NCBI GenBank assembly: GCA_030538175.1
Contig: JAUNUL010000105.1
Location: 1-8,838 of the forward strand
Direction: 5' to 3'
Length of the DNA stretch: 8,838 nt
DNA from: Propionibacteriaceae bacterium
Lineage (GTDB): Bacteria > Actinomycetota > Actinomycetes > Propionibacteriales > Propionibacteriaceae
Below, one piece after another: positions 5,444 to 8,838 of this stretch. Position 1 is the first letter of the stretch. Every line of letters starts with the position of its first letter. The notes under the pieces were generated by a model that was not told the origin of the DNA, did not search any database, and worked only from the letters and a program-made list of their open reading frames with translations. The position numbers and the translations under genes were made by a program.

Positions 5444-6625
5444 TCAGGCCGTCGGGACGGGTACGCGAGCTTGGGCAGCCGACGCGCTGACACCCCGACG
5501 TGAAAGTGACTCCCCACGCCGCAGACGGGTGCGTGGAGTGGCTTTCTGGTCGGTCAGTGTGGCAGCCAACTGATCGCGTACACCGAACGCGGCATCGCGG
5601 CCTGCGCGGTTCGCGCCGATCGTGGAGGCTGAGGGGCCGTACCCTACAAAGTGGACGCGGGGATCGCGCGCAGCGGTGGTGAACACGTGCGGATCCCGCG
5701 GTGCGAGGAGCTCGATGCCGCCGAGCGGGCTGCGCAGATTGAGCGGTGCCAGGTGCTTCACCGCGGGTCGGAAACCGGTCGCCCACAGGATCACGTCGGC
5801 CGGCTGAGTCGTGCCGCCGGCCCATTGGACGCCATCGGCCACGATGCGCTCGAACATCGGGCGGCGACGGTCATAGACGCCGAGGTCGGCTGCCGCCTGT
5901 TCCTGGGGGCGGAGCATCAGGCCGGTCACGCTGACCACCGATTGCGGCGGCAACCCACGGGCTACGCGCTCCTCGACGAGCGCGACGGCGGCACGCCCGG
6001 CATCCTGGTCGAATTCGTCATCGCGCCAGGCTGGTTCGCGACGGGTCACCCAAGTGACGTCCGCGATCGGAGCGAGCTCGCCGATGAACTGGACCGCCGA
6101 GGCGCCGCCACCGACGACGATGATCCGCTTGCCCGCCAGTGCCTCGGGACCCGGATAGGCGACCGCATGGAACTGCTGCCCGCGGAAGTCCCGGGCGCCG
6201 GGGTACGACGGCACAAACGGCTGGTCCCAGGTCCCGGTCGCGTTGATGATCGATCGGGTACGCCACGTCCCCGCCGAGGTTTCGACGCTGAGGGGTCCCG
6301 TCGGGTCGTCAGTGGCGTTGGTGACGCGCAGGACGCGGACCGGGCGCTCGACCGGGAGGTTGAATTGGCGCTCATAGTCGGTGAAGTACGCCGGCACCTG
6401 CGCGTTCGCGCGCGCCTGCGGGTCGAAGTCGGGGACCGGCTGACCCGGCAGGTTCGCGACGCCGTGGACGTCGGCCATCGTGAGGCTGTCCCACCGGTGC
6501 TGCCACGCGCCGCCGGGGGCGTCGTTGGCGTCGAGGACCACGAAGTCGAGGCCGAGGCGTTGGAGGTGGTACGCCGCCGACAGCCCCGCCTGGCCGGCAC
6601 CGATCACGACAGCAGAAAAGGTCAT
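5444..6625 (-). CDS. FAD/NAD(P)-dependent flavin monooxygenase-type oxidoreductase with a repeat-derived tail
   Basis: From ATG 6623-6625 this encodes 393 residues. It shows an N-terminal FAD-binding Rossmann motif, VVIGAGQAG (6-14), followed by GLDFVVLDANDAPGGAWQ (25-42). A second dinucleotide motif, IIVVGGGASA (168-177), binds NAD(P)H. The ATGFRP motif (282-287) and the closing FVGYGPSASTIGANRAG (326-342) fit. This layout matches group-B flavin monooxygenases and related CzcO/TrkA-like oxidoreductases, which oxygenate soft nucleophiles or ketones using NADPH and O2. An ATG at 6691 in the same frame would add 22 residues before the FAD motif; I reject it because family members start just before that motif. 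Neither start has a clear Shine-Dalgarno. Residues 361-393 are an R/S-rich tail not typical of the family, largely encoded by a 71-bp repeat copy (5489-5559). Confidence 0.88.
   Translation of the reverse strand: MTFSAVVIGAGQAGLSAAYHLQRLGLDFVVLDANDAPGGAWQHRWDSLTMADVHGVANLPGQPVPDFDPQARANAQVPAYFTDYERQFNLPVERPVRVLRVTNATDDPTGPLSVETSAGTWRTRSIINATGTWDQPFVPSYPGARDFRGQQFHAVAYPGPEALAGKRIIVVGGGASAVQFIGELAPIADVTWVTRREPAWRDDEFDQDAGRAAVALVEERVARGLPPQSVVSVTGLMLRPQEQAAADLGVYDRRRPMFERIVADGVQWAGGTTQPADVILWATGFRPAVKHLAPLNLRSPLGGIELLAPRDPHVFTTAARDPRVHFVGYGPSASTIGANRAGRDAAFGVRDQLAATLTDQKATPRTRLRRGESLSRRGVSASAAQARVPVPTA
5489..5559. repeat. 71-bp palindromic repeat, copy A (inside the oxidoreductase gene)
   Basis: This is the first of three equal-length copies; by eye it differs from copy C at about a dozen positions. 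The two ends pair only partly here (GTCAGTG against GACACCC), so this copy is the most degraded. It covers codons ~356-379 of the minus-strand oxidoreductase and lies near the meeting point of two convergent genes. Confidence 0.85.
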
Positions 6626-6677
6626 ATAACGTTCAACTACTTTGGGGTGGGGTTTGTTCCCGATCGCTTGCCAGCCG

Positions 6678-6695
6678 CGGGGTGGCCACACCCCG
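6678..6695. repeat. Perfect hairpin upstream of the oxidoreductase gene
   Basis: CGGGGTG (6678-6684) and CACCCCG (6689-6695) are perfect complements around a GCCA loop. The site lies 53 bp before the oxidoreductase start and downstream of the PadR gene on the same strand. It could terminate the PadR operon transcript or be an operator for the oxidoreductase. I cannot decide which. Confidence 0.5.
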
Positions 6696-6720
6696 AGCCA
6701 GTGTTGGACTCATGGCGGCT

Positions 6721-6791
6721 GACTCCCCGAGGTGAAAGGCACTCCCCACACGGCAGACGCATGCGGGCAGTGGCTGTGGGGTCGGGGAGTG
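6721..6791. repeat. 71-bp palindromic repeat, copy B
   Basis: This copy is exactly the same length as copies A and C. It begins GACTCCCCGAGGTGAAAGG and ends GGGTCGGGGAGTG. The central GCAGACG is shared with the other two copies. The outer ACTCCCCG and CGGGGAGT are inverted repeats. It lies in the intergenic space between the PadR gene end and the oxidoreductase start, and its right end leads directly into a tandem array. Confidence 0.9.
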
Positions 6792-6867
6792 CGGGGCTTT
6801 CGGGTCGGGAAGTCGCCGTCGCCGGTCGGGGAGTGACAGGCTTCGGGTCGGTAGTGCGGGGCTTGGG
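6781..6867. repeat. Degenerate ~22-bp tandem array attached to copy B
   Basis: Four units start at 6781, 6804, 6825 and 6847 (spacing 23, 21 and 22 nt). The consensus begins GTCGGGGAGTG and continues with a GGGCTTTCGG-like segment. The first unit is also the right end of copy B. The array stops exactly before the PadR stop codon (6868-6870), so it forms the 3' untranslated region of that operon. Confidence 0.75.
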
Positions 6868-7425
6868 TTATGACTCCGCAACCGGCGGCAACAGCTCGAA
6901 GCCCAGCAGTTCGGGCAACTCATCCAGCCAATCCAGCGCCGCTCGCTCATATCTGATGCCGAGCGCCAGGGTGGCGATGCGAGCATCTCCACGGGTGGCG
7001 CCGCCCAGAGCGCCCCATGCCGCCTCGTACTCCATGAGCCGCTGCTGATGGGCTCGACGCTGCTCCTCACGCAGCTCGGCGAAGCGCTGGGCCGGGATGT
7101 CGTCGGCGAACGTCACCGTCAGCAGAAATGGAACCCGGATCGACTCGCCCCCGGGGGACTGCTGGATCCAGTCGAGGTACGCCACCCGGCCCTGGTCGGT
7201 GATCCGATAAGGGCGCCGGCCACGGCCCTCTTCGGGGAGGCCTTGGATCAGGCCCGACTTCTCCAGCTGGGCGAGCTCCCGATAGGCCTGACTTCGCTGG
7301 ATGGTCCAGAAGTTGCCGACCCTGTTCTTCGCTTCGGCCACCAATTCCCAGCCGGTCATGTCACGTTCGGTCAACAACCCCAGAAGCGTGCCGGAGGTCA
7401 TCGTCACGGGAATGGGATCGGGCAC
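6868..7425 (-). CDS. PadR-family transcriptional regulator
   Basis: This protein of 185 residues has a winged helix-turn-helix at residues ~10-85 (TLLGLLTERDMTGWELV, then SQAYRELAQLEKSGLI, then the wing GRGRRPYRITDQGR at 67-80). A C-terminal helical dimerisation region spans ~110-175 (FAELREEQRRAHQQRLMEYEAAW). This is the PadR/Vinculin-like arrangement. Such proteins usually repress neighbouring genes until a small molecule binds. The start is GTG 7423-7425, with AGGAGG on the minus strand (7429-7434) only 3 nt away; an ATG at codon 9 lacks a ribosome site. It overlaps the 3' end of the upstream membrane-protein gene by 65 nt and so is likely its co-transcribed local regulator, possibly acting at the palindrome at 8653-8679. 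Effector and targets are not visible. Confidence 0.88.
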   Translation of the reverse strand: MPDPIPVTMTSGTLLGLLTERDMTGWELVAEAKNRVGNFWTIQRSQAYRELAQLEKSGLIQGLPEEGRGRRPYRITDQGRVAYLDWIQQSPGGESIRVPFLLTVTFADDIPAQRFAELREEQRRAHQQRLMEYEAAWGALGGATRGDARIATLALGIRYERAALDWLDELPELLGFELLPPVAES

Positions 7426-8098
7426 GGTCCTCCTCGTCGCTGCTCGTTCGCCGGCCAGTCTTCCATGCGCTCGGAATCGACGGTGTACGCCGCGTCCGGT
7501 GGCGGTCGACCCACCCCGAGGCGACGGCCAGCCCTGCGTACGCAGCGAGGTTGCTCAGCGCAAGGGCCGGCACGGTCGGTGGGGCAGGGGTGAAGGCGAC
7601 CATGGCGGTGAATCCGGCCAGGACCAGTGCCAGCGCCGGGAACCCGAATCGACCGACCCTGTCGCGAGCGCGGGTGGCCGGGCCATAGATTGCCAACCCG
7701 ACGATAAGCATCAGGCCCTCGAGCGCGGTCCCCGCCAGCACGGGCAGAGTTGCGCCGAGCTGATCCAATGCCGCATGGCTCGCCGTGAGGGCGGCCAGGA
7801 TGACCGCGATGCGGAACCGTCCCGGTCCCGATCGGCGATAAAGGACCCACGCCAAGAGACCGGCCAAAGCCGCCCAAGCGAGCGCGGCGGGCATGCTGTG
7901 GCTCACGGGAACGTGGAGTTCCTCGACCCCCTCCAGTCCGGCCACGCCGGGATGGATCCGCACCTGTTCAACCCCCAGGAGCAGCAGGCCTGACATCACG
8001 ATGTCCGGCAGCTGGGTCACCACGAACAGCGTGCCCAGCCCGACTCTGCTGATGGTTGGGCGAGCAGCTAGGGCAACTGCATAGTGTCCCGCGAACAT
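7361..8098 (-). CDS. Multi-pass membrane protein with conserved N-terminal FAGHYAVALAA motif
   Basis: From ATG 8096-8098 this encodes 245 residues with about six hydrophobic segments: ~21-43, 69-87, 96-114, 121-138, 152-169 and 176-196. The N-terminus MFAGHYAVALAARP...LGTLFVVTQLPDI and the following HVPVSHSMP recall a family of uncharacterised bacterial membrane proteins related to YdjM/DUF457-type predicted metal-dependent hydrolases. H5, D32, H67, H108 and D112 sit in or near membrane segments and could form a polar site; this is an inference. Residues ~197-245 are a charged, R/S/D-rich tail with low complexity that overlaps the PadR gene in another frame and looks like an extension beyond the original stop. 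The gene starts 2 nt after the stop of the upstream membrane-protein gene, so the two are translationally coupled. Substrate and function are unknown. Confidence 0.75.
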   Translation of the reverse strand: MFAGHYAVALAARPTISRVGLGTLFVVTQLPDIVMSGLLLLGVEQVRIHPGVAGLEGVEELHVPVSHSMPAALAWAALAGLLAWVLYRRSGPGRFRIAVILAALTASHAALDQLGATLPVLAGTALEGLMLIVGLAIYGPATRARDRVGRFGFPALALVLAGFTAMVAFTPAPPTVPALALSNLAAYAGLAVASGWVDRHRTRRTPSIPSAWKTGRRTSSDEEDRARSHSRDDDLRHASGVVDRT

Positions 8099-8100
8099 CG

Positions 8101-8601
8101 TCAAGCCGCGGCCGTCGCGGCAGGCTCGCGCGACGTGGTGGTGCGGACCCGTCCCTTGGCCCACTGGGTGATGAAGTGGCCGGCCACTGGCAGCAGAGCG
8201 GCGACCGCAATGATTCCGACCACTCCGACGCCAGCGCGCAACACGGCGATCGCCGCGAAGCCGGTCGCCAGCGCCGTGAGTGTGAACCCGAGGTGATCGA
8301 TGAGCCCGGTTCGATCATTGGCCCGGCTGGTGCGCAACGCCAGGAGAGCCTTCCGGACCATATAGACCGAGATCGCGAACAGCCCGATGAAGATCCCTCT
8401 GGCGATCCCGGGGAAGCCGTCCCAGCCGACAGCGATGCTGATCGGCAGGACGCCGCTCAGCACGGCAATGCAGGCCAGATGAACCCGGAGCAACCTGGTG
8501 CGCATTACTGGAGAGAGTGAGGGCCAGAGTGCCAGAACGGCCAGGGGTGCAGCGGCCGTAGCCGCGACAGCATGAATGGTGGTGAGGGTGAGGTGCCACA
8601 T
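8101..8601 (-). CDS. Small integral membrane protein, function unknown
   Basis: This protein of 166 residues has about five hydrophobic segments (~8-27, 38-58, 66-83, 104-121, 123-141), a positively charged loop at 82-98 and a short polar C-terminus. Histidines H10, H41, H103 and H142 lie near segment ends, which faintly recalls heme- or metal-binding four-helix membrane proteins such as DUF2306, but I do not recognise it with confidence. ATG 8599-8601 has GAAAGG on the minus strand 6 nt upstream. It is the first gene of an apparent three-gene operon (this gene, the FAGHY membrane protein, padR) with 2-nt and overlapping junctions. That arrangement suggests that the two membrane proteins work together under PadR control. 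Confidence 0.7.
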   Translation of the reverse strand: MWHLTLTTIHAVAATAAAPLAVLALWPSLSPVMRTRLLRVHLACIAVLSGVLPISIAVGWDGFPGIARGIFIGLFAISVYMVRKALLALRTSRANDRTGLIDHLGFTLTALATGFAAIAVLRAGVGVVGIIAVAALLPVAGHFITQWAKGRVRTTTSREPAATAAA

Positions 8602-8652
8602 GGGGGGCCTTTCGATCGAGAACGCTGATACAGAAAGGCTCGGACGTGCAAC

Positions 8653-8679
8653 AGTGACCGGTCAATATGACCGCTCACT
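8653..8679. promoter_or_regulatory. Palindromic operator candidate upstream of the membrane-protein/PadR operon
   Basis: The arms AGTGACCGGTCA (8653-8664) and TGACCGCTCACT (8668-8679) match as inverted repeats at 11 of 12 positions around an ATA spacer. The site lies 52-78 bp upstream of the first start codon of the minus-strand operon, where an operator is expected. A TTGACC sequence on the minus strand (8661-8666) could serve as a -35 box inside it. Autoregulation by the operon's PadR protein is the simplest reading, but an unrelated regulator is possible. Confidence 0.55.
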
Positions 8680-8752
8680 ATTTCACGTTGCCGTGGCTAG
8701 CCGTTCATGACGGTGTTGCCTGGGAGGCGGGTTCATCGCGTGCCCGCCGGGA

Positions 8753-8823
8753 GACTCCCCGATGTGAAAGCCACTCCCCGCCGCGCAGACGGGTGCGTGA
8801 AGTGGCTTTCGGGACGGGGAGTG
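8753..8823. repeat. 71-bp palindromic repeat, copy C (best preserved palindrome)
   Basis: The outer 22 nt on each side (8754-8775 against 8801-8822) match as inverted repeats at 18 of 22 positions: ACTCCCCG, four mismatches, then GAAAGCCACT. After the palindrome the sequence continues with CTGGGCTTTGGGGAC, like the start of the tandem tail seen after copy B, and runs off the window edge. It lies upstream of the membrane-protein operon. Confidence 0.9.
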
Positions 8824-8838
8824 CTGGGCTTTGGGGAC

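Noticed and set aside
5651..7048. Long plus-strand open frame (465 codons) opposite the oxidoreductase and the PadR end
   Set aside because: It crosses two genes and an intergenic repeat, shows no family motif, and its composition is that of an antisense shadow.
5489..8823. Repeats considered as a CRISPR array
   Set aside because: The copies are 71 bp, over a kilobase apart, separated by genes and imperfect; there are no regular spacers and no cas genes.

Overview
The window is GC-rich, has strongly GC-biased third codon positions, and uses GTG as well as ATG starts. Its closest-looking protein families (PWA-D-A-G / YPVVADP secreted toxins, PadR regulators, TusA-DsrE-MetE proteins) point to an actinobacterium. 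I cannot name the genus. Ten protein genes are supported, with no RNA gene, CRISPR array or intact mobile element.

Layout. (1) 3-1210, + strand: the 3' part of a secreted polymorphic-toxin-type protein with a C-terminal RNase-like domain, followed at once by a small gene in the position of its immunity protein, then a strong hairpin terminator (1245-1274). (2) 1211-1386: a gap with a nested inverted repeat that may be an operator or an orphan insertion-sequence end. (3) 1387-2145, - strand: a class I SAM-dependent methyltransferase, divergent from the next group. (4) 2190-4506, + strand: a compact three-gene sulfur-relay operon. It encodes a stand-alone TusA-like carrier, a DsrE-like protein with a CSPC motif, and a fusion of a second TusA-like domain to a MetE-type zinc methyltransferase-fold domain that keeps the H-x-C, E and C metal ligands. 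(5) 4530-5440: divergent SRPBCC and hotdog-thioesterase genes, only 35 bp between their starts. (6) 5444-6625, - strand: a flavin-dependent monooxygenase-type oxidoreductase. (7) 6868-8601, - strand: an apparent operon of two integral membrane proteins and a PadR-family regulator, with a near-perfect palindrome upstream at 8653-8679.

Two things stand out. The first is the TusA / DsrE / TusA-MetE operon. A sulfur carrier physically joined to a thiol-methyltransferase-fold enzyme suggests that persulfide sulfur is delivered to a zinc-bound thiol chemistry, possibly to make homocysteine or another small thiol. The second is a dispersed 71-bp imperfect palindrome present three times at identical length (5489-5559, 6721-6791, 8753-8823). 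Two copies run into a roughly 22-bp degenerate tandem tail. One copy lies inside the oxidoreductase gene and encodes most of its C-terminal tail. I do not recognise this repeat family.

Functions of the immunity gene, the two membrane proteins and the sulfur-relay product are inferred from context or fold only.
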